Shown one piece after another: positions 7,793-15,586 of a DNA stretch of 56,861 bases. The notes beneath the pieces are model-generated. The model saw only the letters and a program-made list of their open reading frames with translations, ran no database searches and was not told the DNA's origin. Numbering within the stretch: the first letter of the stretch is position 1; the number at the start of each line of letters is the position of its first letter. Origin of the DNA: Candidatus Stackebrandtia faecavium (lineage in GTDB: Bacteria; Actinomycetota; Actinomycetes; Mycobacteriales; Micromonosporaceae); assembly GCA_019112895.1 (NCBI GenBank), contig DXIM01000185.1, positions 1-56,861 of the forward strand, read 5' to 3'. Position numbers and translations under genes: made by a program.

Positions 7793-8965
7793 TTACGGAT
7801 CCAATATGACGTCTTCAACGCTCGCCTGCGGCCCCAACGGCCGTAGACCGGAATCTTCGACCCGGAAACAGTCTTCGACCTTCAGCACGACGGTCCCGGA
7901 GTCGGTGTCGACCGAGGTTTCCGGTTCGAGCGCAATGACTTCGCCGTGGCGCAGCGCGACAGCGTCGTCGACGAGGTCGCGTTGAACCAGTGACGGCGGT
8001 TCCATGACGCGCAGCCCGATCCCGTGACCGAGGCCGTATGGCGATGGTGCGAGTCCGTTGCGGCGCAAGGATTCGTTGAGTAGTTCGTCGAGGAAGACGG
8101 TCGTCGTGCCCGGCTTGGCGGCGTCGGCGACGGTGTGGGCTACCTCGACCAATCTGCGGTAGGCGTCGAGCACCTGTGCCGGCGGTTCGCCTACGAATTT
8201 GGTGCGAGTCAGGTCGGAGGCGTAGCCGCCAGGCCCGTAATAGACCTGGTCGATGAAGATGGCCTGCCCTTGAACCATCGTGCTGCCGTTGGGGAACCAG
8301 TTGCCGAACTGCGCCCTGACATTGCATGTGGAGTGCGTGATCAGTTCCGCTTCGAGACGTTGCTGCTGCTCGAGCGCGGCGGCGAGAAGTTCTCTATCGC
8401 TGACTCCCGGTGCGGCGCTTGCGAATGCCGCGCCGAGGGCGTCTTGGTTCTGGGCACAAGCGGCCTCCATGAGCGTGATCTCGCCGGGGAGTTTGACCCG
8501 GCGTACGTCCATCAGGGATGCACCGATGTAGGTGAAACGTACGGTCGGCAGTTCGCTTTGGAGCCCGTGCAGCAACTCGGGATGGATCGCGTCGTATCCG
8601 ACATGGCGTGCGCCGCCGATTGCGCGGGCGAGCGTCTTGATGGTCGTTCGCGGTTCGGACATGCCCGGAACCCAGCCGGAAAGCGGATGGACTTCGCGCA
8701 CGGCGGGAGTCGTCGGGTCCTTGTTTTCGTATGGTTCGCGCAGGTGAGGGCCGAAGATGTCGGCTTCGCCCGCTTCGTTCATCACGCAGTACATGTGGTC
8801 CGCGGTCTCGTGAATGATCAGGCTGCGGTAGTTGGACACGAATCGAATGTTGTCGGCGTTGCCGAGCAGTAGATGGTCGATGGTGTTTCGACGCATGAGG
8901 TCGATTGTTTGCCGGGTGCGTTCGTCGGCGACGGCTTGCAGGAGTGCCGTGTCTGTGGTGTTCAT
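7793..8965 (-). CDS. M24-family metallohydrolase (Xaa-Pro peptidase/creatinase-like)
   Basis: The 390-aa protein has a creatinase N-terminal domain (about 15-160) and a pita-bread catalytic domain (about 165-385). All five expected metal ligands are present: D239 and D251 in IDQVYYGPGGYASDLTRT, H314 in GLGHGIGL, E347 in ALEPET and E364 in KVEDCF. This makes it a likely di-metal hydrolase rather than a metal-free creatinase. The ATG at 8965 follows GGGGAGG by five bases. It is the first gene of the operon and faces the GntR gene. Relatives cleave prolyl dipeptides, ectoine or other C-N bonds. The operon context with an amidase and hydroxyacid dehydrogenase suggests small-molecule catabolism rather than peptide turnover. 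Confidence 0.86.
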   Translation of the reverse strand: MNTTDTALLQAVADERTRQTIDLMRRNTIDHLLLGNADNIRFVSNYRSLIIHETADHMYCVMNEAGEADIFGPHLREPYENKDPTTPAVREVHPLSGWVPGMSEPRTTIKTLARAIGGARHVGYDAIHPELLHGLQSELPTVRFTYIGASLMDVRRVKLPGEITLMEAACAQNQDALGAAFASAAPGVSDRELLAAALEQQQRLEAELITHSTCNVRAQFGNWFPNGSTMVQGQAIFIDQVYYGPGGYASDLTRTKFVGEPPAQVLDAYRRLVEVAHTVADAAKPGTTTVFLDELLNESLRRNGLAPSPYGLGHGIGLRVMEPPSLVQRDLVDDAVALRHGEVIALEPETSVDTDSGTVVLKVEDCFRVEDSGLRPLGPQASVEDVILDP

Positions 8966-8990
8966 CTCAACCTCCCCAGGATTGCGAGAA

Positions 8991-9043
8991 TTGTCATACA
9001 AGATTACTGGACTGTCAAGTGATCTTGAATTCTTGTTCGACAG
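8991..9043. promoter_or_regulatory. Candidate GntR (FadR-subfamily) operators in the M24-gntR divergent region
   Basis: TTGTCATACAA at 8991-9001 is a perfect TNGT-N3-ACNA palindrome of the type bound by FCD-type GntR regulators. A second copy with one mismatch, TTGTTCGACAG, lies at 9033-9043. Between them CAAGATTACT (8999-9008) and AGTGATCTTG (9018-9027) form a longer inverted repeat with one mismatch. The cluster lies 26-78 bases upstream of the M24 start and could control both directions. Confidence 0.6.
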
Positions 9044-9160
9044 TATTGGTGGTGCCGCGGCGTGAAAAGACGGAAAACGAAGTAAAATCTTCACGAAGAG
9101 GCCGGAACACGTCACGTACCGACAGGCCAGTCACCCCCCAACGGCAGCACAGGAGCAGCT

Positions 9161-10129
9161 ATGCGTCAGGCACTCGCGGTTCACACTCTTGCGGAGGCGC
9201 TCACCGACTCGCTGCGAAATCTCATCCTGACTAACGAGATGGAGGGCGGCAGCCAGGTCACCGAAAACGATGTGGCGAACCGGTTCGACGTCGCTAGGCC
9301 GACAGCCAAGGCCGCCATCGAACGGCTCGTCTCCGACGGACTGCTCACCCGGGGGTCGCATAAGAGCGCCCGCGTGCCGGTCTTGACCCCCGACGCCATC
9401 ACGGATATTTACCTGGCGCGTAAATGCATTGAGCCGGTTTCGGTTTACCGTTTGGCGGCATCGGGAACCGTGCGCCCACAAGCCGTCGCGCAAAACGACC
9501 TACTGAGGAAAGTCGACGAGACGAGCACCGTGGTGCACATGGTCGAATGCGATATCCGGTTTCACCGCGAGCTTCTCGATGGTGTGGGCAGTCAACGTCT
9601 ATCGCGCATGCATGAGGCGCTGATGGGGGAGATGCAGCTGTGCATGGCCCAGGTGCAATCCAACCGCCTCATGCGGGTCGCCGAAATCGTCGAGGAACAT
9701 CAGTTGATCCTCGACCATATTGAGCGCGGCGAGCCCGAAGCGGCGAGCAAGGCCGTCGAGGCGCACCTCGATAGCGCCTGCGCGGCGCTGCTGCGCCACT
9801 TCGATTCGCCGACCTCCTTAGCCACCGCTCGTCACCGAGTCGAGGTCTACTGTGCTATCTGTCAGGCGTTCGGGATCCACCTGGGTGCGGGCAACGATCA
9901 GACGTTCGATCGGTTCTACGACATCCCAGATGTTGACGTTCATGGCCGCTTTGATTCGGCGACTGCTGTCGAGCCAAAATGCTATGAATCGTCGATCGTC
10001 GAGGTCTCCGCGGACGACGACCCGGTCGTAGGAGCCATTTGGCGCGTAACCCACGTATTCCATGCCAAGCTCATACTGGTCAGTGAAGAAGTAGGGCAGC
10101 TTCGTGTACTGCTGTTCGCCGCCCAGTAG
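9161..10129 (+). CDS. GntR-family (FCD domain) transcriptional regulator with an aberrant C-terminal extension
   Basis: The ATG at 9161 follows AGGAG by five bases. Residues about 8-72 form a winged helix (SLRNLILTNEMEGGSQVTEN, then RFDVARPTAKAAIERLVSDG). Residues about 80-215 form an all-helical FCD ligand domain with the expected DIRFHRELLD and EEHQLILDHIERG blocks. FCD proteins normally end near residue 220. Here the frame stays open for about 100 further residues that lie antisense to a ferredoxin-reductase remnant, so the tail looks like read-through after loss of the native stop. It diverges from the M24-amidase-NCS1-lldD operon and probably represses it in response to a carboxylate. 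The tail may be unstructured or harmful to function. Confidence 0.82.
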   Translation: MRQALAVHTLAEALTDSLRNLILTNEMEGGSQVTENDVANRFDVARPTAKAAIERLVSDGLLTRGSHKSARVPVLTPDAITDIYLARKCIEPVSVYRLAASGTVRPQAVAQNDLLRKVDETSTVVHMVECDIRFHRELLDGVGSQRLSRMHEALMGEMQLCMAQVQSNRLMRVAEIVEEHQLILDHIERGEPEAASKAVEAHLDSACAALLRHFDSPTSLATARHRVEVYCAICQAFGIHLGAGNDQTFDRFYDIPDVDVHGRFDSATAVEPKCYESSIVEVSADDDPVVGAIWRVTHVFHAKLILVSEEVGQLRVLLFAAQ

Positions 10130-10385
10130 AGAGGCTGCGGCGACGCGTGGCTGATGGAGCGCACTGGCCCAGTGCTCGACCCGCACCCTATGCCCCGTGC
10201 TGGAGCCGTTCGCTTGTGCACCGCGAAGCGTCATGCACGAATGCTCGGCGCGCATCACCACGCCGACGGCGCGGGCGCCGAGGTTGTCCTGTAGCCATTC
10301 CGCGGTCTGTTTGGTCCCGCGATACACCCCCGCGATCGCCGGCGCGAACCACTCTGGATGTGAACGCGCGATGAGACCACCACGT
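9818..10385 (-). pseudogene. In-frame fusion of GTP cyclohydrolase I and ferredoxin reductase remnants
   Basis: Reading the minus strand, roughly 10315-10190 encodes QTAEWLQDNLGARAVGVVM followed by RAEHSCMTLRGAQANGSST. That matches the C-terminal catalytic part of GTP cyclohydrolase I (EAEHxCMxxRG). Without a frame break it continues as VRVEHWASALHQ and PYFFTDQYELGMEYVGY, then IKAAMNVNIWDVVEPIERLI, ending at TAA 9818-9820. The second part is the C-terminal domain of NAD(P)H-dependent ferredoxin reductases (about 120 residues). Neither gene has its N-terminal half, and there is no credible start upstream. I read it as deletion debris. The GntR gene reads through it on the other strand. Confidence 0.72.
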
Positions 10386-10564
10386 TCGTCACACCCAGGG
10401 AGCCGGTCAGGCGCAGAATCGTAGAAGAACGGTTACGGACGAAAACGTGTCAGGCACGAACCCGCCGTCCTCGAAACCCACCGACTGAACCGCTCGGGGC
10501 TCGGCGGGGCCGCTTCGCACGCGCTAAACGCAGCTCGATGAGTTGCCTCAGATAGGGAGCTTCG

Positions 10565-11044
10565 ATGACCAACACATTCACATTGGTGGCCGAGCCCGGA
10601 AGCCAGAACATGTATTTCACGAGGGAGTTCGATGCCCCAGCGCATCGCGTGTTCCGGGCACATATCGATCCGCAGCTAGTGCCTCGATGGCTCGGGCCGC
10701 GCATACTCGAGATGGTCATCGACCATTTCGACGCCCGTACCGGCGGCTCCTATCGTTATCGCCACATCGATCCGGAGAACAAGGAGGAATACGGTTTCTT
10801 CGGGTCGTTCCACGAGGTCGTACCCGATAAACGGATCGTGCAGACCTTCGAATTCGCTGGTATGCCCGGGTGCCCCGCCATTGAGATGATGACTCTGGAA
10901 GAGCTCGACGATGGTGGCCGTTGTCTGCTGCGCGGCACATCGACTTACCTGTCGGTGGATGGCCGAGACGGGATGGTCAACAGCGAAATGGAATCGGGCA
11001 TGGCCGAAGGGTATGAACGCCTAGACGAGATCGTCCAAACCTGA
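10565..11044 (+). CDS. SRPBCC (AHSA1/START-like) domain protein
   Basis: This 159-aa protein fits a complete activator-of-Hsp90-homologue-1-like SRPBCC fold. Typical segments are FTREFDAPAHRVFRAHIDP at 18-36, then a W-L-G-P motif, GGSYRYRHIDP and EEYGFFGSFHEVVPDKRIVQ. The C-terminal helix GMAEGYERLDEIV is the usual end. Such proteins bind hydrophobic ligands in a cavity and are often encoded beside ArsR regulators. No ArsR gene is visible here. AGGGAGC lies seven bases before the ATG. The 135 bases upstream hold no gene I can recognise. The ligand is unknown. Confidence 0.87.
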   Translation: MTNTFTLVAEPGSQNMYFTREFDAPAHRVFRAHIDPQLVPRWLGPRILEMVIDHFDARTGGSYRYRHIDPENKEEYGFFGSFHEVVPDKRIVQTFEFAGMPGCPAIEMMTLEELDDGGRCLLRGTSTYLSVDGRDGMVNSEMESGMAEGYERLDEIVQT

Positions 11045-11299
11045 GTCGCTTATGTTCTCGCAGATCCGGTGGGCCCACGATCGCGGCGCATACCGGCATC
11101 GGTACCGGCCATCGGCTCGTGAGAACCGTCGCTGTCGCACCCGTAGTGCCCGCCATCTCAGCGACGTATCGTGTCCGTGTTTGTGCGTTCAACGGGTCGT
11201 TGTGCTTGTAGGCGCCGAAGCCGCGACCATATTCGGGCCGACCGAATGACGTAAACCGATACGACATCGGGAGCGCGACATCTGGTCTGAGGGAAGCGA

Positions 11300-11545
11300 G
11301 TGCCGATAATGGCGGTATACCTGCAGTACGTGATGGTCGAGGAGAGCTCCGAGACTCTTCGGTACGCGATACACATCGGTCCTGACGATCCCGATCCCGT
11401 CGTGGTCGAGTTTCGCCTAGCCGATGACGCCCCGCCTCCGGTTGCGACGGGATCCGGCGTCGCCGCCAACAGAGCGATCCGGAAAATTCTGGGCCGCAAA
11501 GGCGTGGAAGGTGCATGGCCCAAGGGCGGAATAATCCAAAGCTGA
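11300..11545 (+). CDS. Small hypothetical protein (81 aa)
   Basis: GAGGGA at 11289-11294 stands five bases before a GTG at 11300, which opens an 81-codon frame. An ATG at 11309 (MAVYLQYVMVEESSETLRYA) is the alternative start. The protein has alternating strand-like segments, a DDPDPVVVEF stretch and a basic RAIRKILGRKG near the end. Composition and third-position GC look coding and the frame is not a shadow of another gene. I do not recognise a family. It lies alone between the SRPBCC and DUF255 genes, and 255 bases upstream (11045-11299) show nothing recognisable. Confidence 0.55.
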   Translation: MPIMAVYLQYVMVEESSETLRYAIHIGPDDPDPVVVEFRLADDAPPPVATGSGVAANRAIRKILGRKGVEGAWPKGGIIQS

Positions 11546-11621
11546 CAGCCGTGGTGGAGACGCTGACCAACGAACAGCGGGCGACGTAGACGCTTCCTCA
11601 CGAAGGTGCGATTGTGGAGGC

Positions 11622-13394
11622 ATGGCCAACCGACTCGGCGACAGCATGTCGCCCTACCTGCAGCAGCACGCCGACAACCCCGTCAACTGGCGCCCCTGGG
11701 GACCCGAAGCATTGACCGAGGCCCGCGAGCGCGACGTGCCCCTGTTGATCTCCGTCGGTTACGCGGCATGCCACTGGTGCCACGTCATGGCGCACGAGAG
11801 CTTCGAAGATGCCCAGGTCGCGACCCTCATGAACGATTTGACCGTGCCAGTGAAAGTCGACCGGGAAGAACGCCCCGACATCGACGCGGTCTACATGCAG
11901 GCGACGGTGGCGATGACTGGTCAAGGTGGGTGGCCGATGACCGTGTTCGCGACCCCCGACGGCGCCCCGTTCTTCGCGGGGACTTACTTCCCGCGTGAGC
12001 ATTTCCTGCGGCTGCTGCACGCGGTCGACGAGGCATGGACGAAACGGCGCGACGAAGTGCTGAAGCAAGGCAACACGATCGTCGAAGCGTGTGCCTCTTC
12101 CGGCCCACGGCTCATGGATGTCACACAGGCCTGCCCGATCGGCGAGCCGTGCCCGCCCACATCGCCGGTCAGTACCGACATCCTCGATGCGGCTGCGTCG
12201 GCTGTGCTGTCACAACACGACAGCGAGAACGGCGGTTTCGGTGGCGCGCCGAAGTTTCCGTCCCAGCCGCTGCTCGATTTCCTCATGCGGCACCACCAGC
12301 GCACCGGCCACGCCTCCAGTCTCGAAGCCGTGCGCCGCACCGCGCAAGGTATGGCCCGTGGCGGCATGTATGACCAGATCGGCGGGGGATTCGCGCGGTA
12401 CAGCGTCGACTCCGGTTGGACGGTCCCGCATTTTGAAAAAATGTTGTACGACAATGCGCTGCTCCTGGAGACGTACCTCGACGTTTATGCCGCGACCGGC
12501 GACGAGTTCTTCGCCCGCATCGCCGACGAGACCGCGCGTTTCTTCGCTACCGATTGGACCGCGGAAAACGGCGGTTTCTCCTCGGCTTTCGACGCCGACA
12601 CCGAAGGCGTCGAAGGCGCCACCTACGTGTGGACCCCGCAGCAGCTGCGCGACGTATTGGGAGAAGAAGACGGGGATTGGGCTTGCGAGATTTTCGGGGT
12701 GACGCAGGAAGGGACGTTCGAGGAAGGCGCCAGTGTTCTGCAGTTTCCGCGGGACACCTCAGAAACCGGACGTTTGTCTCGCGTGAAGGAGCGTCTGCTC
12801 GCCGCGCGTCGTGACCGGCCGCAGCCCGCGCGCGACGACAAGATCGTGGCCGCATGGAACGGGCTCGCGGTTCTCGCGTTGACTCGTTATGCGGTTCAAC
12901 GCGACGCGAAATGGGCCGATGAGCTGGCCCACGACGTCGCCGAGGTCCTGCGAGATCGTCACATCGTGGATGGCCGGTTGCGACGGGTGTCGATGCGCGG
13001 ACAGGTCTCGGACGCGGCCGGAATCCTCGAAGACTATGCGGCCGTAGCGCTGGCGTTTTTGGCGAGGCACCGTCACGACAGTGGCTGGCTAGAACCGGCC
13101 CGCGCGCTCGTCGACACGGTCCGCGACCGTTTCCGCGACACCTACGGCAGCTTCTACGACACCGCGGACGATGCGGAACAGCTGGTCACACGTCCCGCCG
13201 ACCCGACGGACGGTCCGACACCGTCGGGCGCGGCGTTGGCGGCGCGAGCGCTCAACGAGTTCTACGAGGCCAGCGGGGACGACAGTTACCGTGACGATGC
13301 GTGGCGCGCGGTCGCGGCGGCCACGTCCGTCCTCGAGGACTATCCGCGGTTCGCGGGCGGGTTGGCGGCCGTGGCCGAAGATATGGTCGTGTGA
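11622..13394 (+). CDS. DUF255 thioredoxin-like domain protein (YyaL/SPATA20 family)
   Basis: The 590-aa protein opens with MANRLGDSMSPYLQQHADNP, the conserved start of the SSP411/YyaL family. A thioredoxin-fold domain (about 1-170) carries CHWC at 50-53 plus HVMAHESFED and GGWPMTVFATPDG. The rest is an alpha/alpha six-barrel resembling N-acylglucosamine 2-epimerases, with GGFGGAPKFPSQP, GGMYDQIGGGFARYSVD and WTVPHFEKMLYDNA. It is shorter than the usual 650-700 aa, mostly at the C-terminal side. The biochemical role of the family is unsettled, though a redox function is assumed from CxxC. The nearest ribosome site, GGAGG, is only one base from the ATG, so initiation may be inefficient. Confidence 0.9.
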   Translation: MANRLGDSMSPYLQQHADNPVNWRPWGPEALTEARERDVPLLISVGYAACHWCHVMAHESFEDAQVATLMNDLTVPVKVDREERPDIDAVYMQATVAMTGQGGWPMTVFATPDGAPFFAGTYFPREHFLRLLHAVDEAWTKRRDEVLKQGNTIVEACASSGPRLMDVTQACPIGEPCPPTSPVSTDILDAAASAVLSQHDSENGGFGGAPKFPSQPLLDFLMRHHQRTGHASSLEAVRRTAQGMARGGMYDQIGGGFARYSVDSGWTVPHFEKMLYDNALLLETYLDVYAATGDEFFARIADETARFFATDWTAENGGFSSAFDADTEGVEGATYVWTPQQLRDVLGEEDGDWACEIFGVTQEGTFEEGASVLQFPRDTSETGRLSRVKERLLAARRDRPQPARDDKIVAAWNGLAVLALTRYAVQRDAKWADELAHDVAEVLRDRHIVDGRLRRVSMRGQVSDAAGILEDYAAVALAFLARHRHDSGWLEPARALVDTVRDRFRDTYGSFYDTADDAEQLVTRPADPTDGPTPSGAALAARALNEFYEASGDDSYRDDAWRAVAAATSVLEDYPRFAGGLAAVAEDMVV

Positions 13395-13547
13395 AAACCG
13401 CTTCCGGGCTTGCCCACATGCGGTGTGCGGTAGGTAAAATCGTGTGCGCCCCCAGTGAGTTTCCGATTCGATGTGTCGCTTCGTTCGCGCCAGGTGCGTG
13501 TCTCTTTTCCGCGACGGTTGAGCGGTCTTGACCCAGGTTGGTGAGCG

Positions 13548-14297
13548 ATGAGTCAAAGCGCGACGCGACGTGCGTGGTGGACGCGCGGGTTCGGTTTTGC
13601 CGCCGTGGCGATCGTGGCCGGTCTGACGGGGTGTTCCGGTGGCGAAACCCCGAAAGGACCGGACCCTGCCGATTCGAGCGAGTCGCCGAGCGCGACGCCG
13701 GACGATACGGCCATCGAAGTAGTCGATAGTGGCGTGTCCGATGTCGCCGGTGAAGCCGTTTCGTATGGCGCGCTGGTCGAAAACACCAGCGACACGGTCG
13801 CGTTCATGTCGGTCGCGTCCGTTTCCGTTTTGGATTCCGACGGCGAGATCATCGAGTCGGGTGAAGAGAATGAGCTGTATCAGCAGGGGCTGACCGCGAT
13901 CTTCCCCGGAAAGCCGGTGGGGTTCGGCGCAACGGTGCCGTCGAAGCGGGCCGCCGAAGCCGACAGCATCACTGTGGAGATAGGCGTTGACGAGTGGTGG
14001 TCGCTGGAGGACGCGCAGGCGGAGTTTCCCGAGGTGACGACCTCACATGTCTCGGTGGCGGAGGACGATGGCGAAACGCTCGTCAGTTATGCCGTGTCCG
14101 TCACGGAGGGGTTGCCCGTTTCGTATGCCTCCGCTGTTTTTCGCGACAGTGACGGCGCCATAGTCGGAGGCGAGGCAGCCACACAGCCGCAGGCTCTGGC
14201 GCCCGGCGATTCGCAGCAACAGCTCGTGTGCCGCCACGGTCTTCCCGAAGCCGCGGATTCGTCGGAGACCGAGGTCTACATAGTTAGTCAGGTGTAG
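13548..14297 (+). CDS. Predicted secreted lipoprotein of unknown function
   Basis: The 249-aa product begins with a basic N-terminus, a hydrophobic stretch (14-26) and a lipobox LTGC with Cys29, so it should be processed by signal peptidase II and anchored outside the membrane. A Ser/Pro/Asp-rich linker (30-55) follows. The remainder is acidic and beta-strand rich (SYGALVENTSDTVAFMSVAS; VSYAVSVTEGLPVSYASAVF), with two similar halves that may be FxLYD-like or Ig-like extracellular domains. GGTGAGCG precedes the ATG. I do not recognise a named family. It is followed by 345 bases without a gene. Confidence 0.75.
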   Translation: MSQSATRRAWWTRGFGFAAVAIVAGLTGCSGGETPKGPDPADSSESPSATPDDTAIEVVDSGVSDVAGEAVSYGALVENTSDTVAFMSVASVSVLDSDGEIIESGEENELYQQGLTAIFPGKPVGFGATVPSKRAAEADSITVEIGVDEWWSLEDAQAEFPEVTTSHVSVAEDDGETLVSYAVSVTEGLPVSYASAVFRDSDGAIVGGEAATQPQALAPGDSQQQLVCRHGLPEAADSSETEVYIVSQV

Positions 14298-14642
14298 CGG
14301 TCGTCTGCTCGCGTCGACCACACCAATTTTTGTCCTATGTATTCCTCACTGCCGGGTGGTGCGCCGGCGGCACGATGAAGACCGCGGAAGCGGCGAGGGG
14401 TTCGACGAGTATGTCGGGCCATGTTCCTTTGTGCCTGCGTGAACCTGTCCGGATGCTGACGAAGGCGATGATGAAGGGTACGGCTCCGAGCCGACCTGTC
14501 CGCCGTTTTTTGAAGTTGTATCCGCGTCGCGCCCTTGAGATCCGCAATCGCCTGTGGCGCAGCCGAACAATGAGGCACGGGGAATCGACTGCTGCGTGAG
14601 GGTGATGCAGCGCGTCGAAACGCAGGTGGGGCCGTTCCCGGT
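14298..14642. other. Convergent intergenic region without a recognisable gene
   Basis: The 345 bases separate the converging lipoprotein and amidase genes. A weak GGTCG/CGACC stem followed by AATTTTT near 14300-14335 may end the lipoprotein transcript. A minus-strand 70-codon frame (14335-14547) opens only with TTG and has no ribosome site, so I do not call it. Confidence 0.4.
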
Positions 14643-15434
14643 CTATGCCCCGGACTCAGCCAGATAGTGGGTGATGCCTTCGGCCAACGCATGGGCGATC
14701 TCGATCTGGAAGTCGCTGTCGGCAAGCTGCTTGGCATCGTCGGTGTTGCGCATGTTTCCGCACTCGACCATGACTTTGGGGACAGTCGAAAGATTTAGCC
14801 CGCCCATGTCGTCGCGGGAATCGATACCGTCGGACCCGATGTAGTCGGCGGGGGACATGATCGATTCATATTCGTCGCGCAGGGCGAGCGCCAGCTCGTG
14901 CGACGGCTCGGCTATTTCCTCGGTATGTCCCTCGATGGGTTCGGGTTCGAGGATGTGAAATCCGCTGCCGTTAGCCGGACCACCATCGGCATGGATCGAG
15001 ATGGCGGCGTCGGCGTTCGCGTCGTTTCCGGTAGCGGCGCGTTCCGGAAGGCAGGGTCCGACACCGTCGTCGGAGTCGCGCGTGGTCACGACGGTGGCGC
15101 CGAGATCTTCAAGTTCGGCTTGAAGTAGGGTCCCGATCTCGAAGTTGAACGCGTGCTCGGCGTAGCCGTCGTTGGTTTCGGTGCCGGTGGTGTCGCACGG
15201 CTTGTGTTTCGTGACCGCGTCGACGGGTTCGTTGACGATCTCGGGATGGTTCGCGTTGCCACCGTTGTGTCCCGGGTCGATGGCCACTGTCAGTCCGTCC
15301 AGAGGGGCCGAGGTGTTCTTCGATTGGGCGGGCGCTGGTGTGTCCTCTTCGGCTGCAGTCGTCGTGGCGCATCCAGACAGAATTGTTGCGGCCATAAACA
15401 TGAGAATCGGAACACTTCGGATTTTTCTGACCAT
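14643..15434 (-). CDS. N-acetylmuramoyl-L-alanine amidase (Amidase_3), lipoprotein
   Basis: The 263-aa protein carries a lipoprotein signal (LSGC, Cys22) and then an Amidase_3 zinc hydrolase domain from about residue 47. The zinc ligands are visible as H56 in AIDPGHNGG, E93 in YAEHAFNFE and H148 in SIHADGG. The catalytic Glu is E224 in VMVECGNMRN. It should cleave the lactyl-L-Ala bond of peptidoglycan at the outer membrane face. Domain plan and size resemble mycobacterial Rv3717. Cysteines at 80 and 128 may form the disulfide seen in that group. It diverges from the M23 peptidase gene, so two peptidoglycan hydrolases share one 152-base promoter region. Confidence 0.9.
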   Translation of the reverse strand: MVRKIRSVPILMFMAATILSGCATTTAAEEDTPAPAQSKNTSAPLDGLTVAIDPGHNGGNANHPEIVNEPVDAVTKHKPCDTTGTETNDGYAEHAFNFEIGTLLQAELEDLGATVVTTRDSDDGVGPCLPERAATGNDANADAAISIHADGGPANGSGFHILEPEPIEGHTEEIAEPSHELALALRDEYESIMSPADYIGSDGIDSRDDMGGLNLSTVPKVMVECGNMRNTDDAKQLADSDFQIEIAHALAEGITHYLAESGA

Positions 15435-15586
15435 TAGAGATATCTCTGGGTTTGGTTTATGGATCGATTATTCGTGGTGATGTTGACATTGTGTGTGCAT
15501 TCATGAATATTCATTTATCGAACATCGTATTGTCGCACCCGTTGTTCGGGGCCGACGGTGTGCCCCCGAAGAAAGAGAGGCAGTCC

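Noticed and set aside
14335-14547. A 70-codon minus-strand frame with one hydrophobic stretch
   Set aside because: It has only a TTG start, no ribosome site and no family resemblance.
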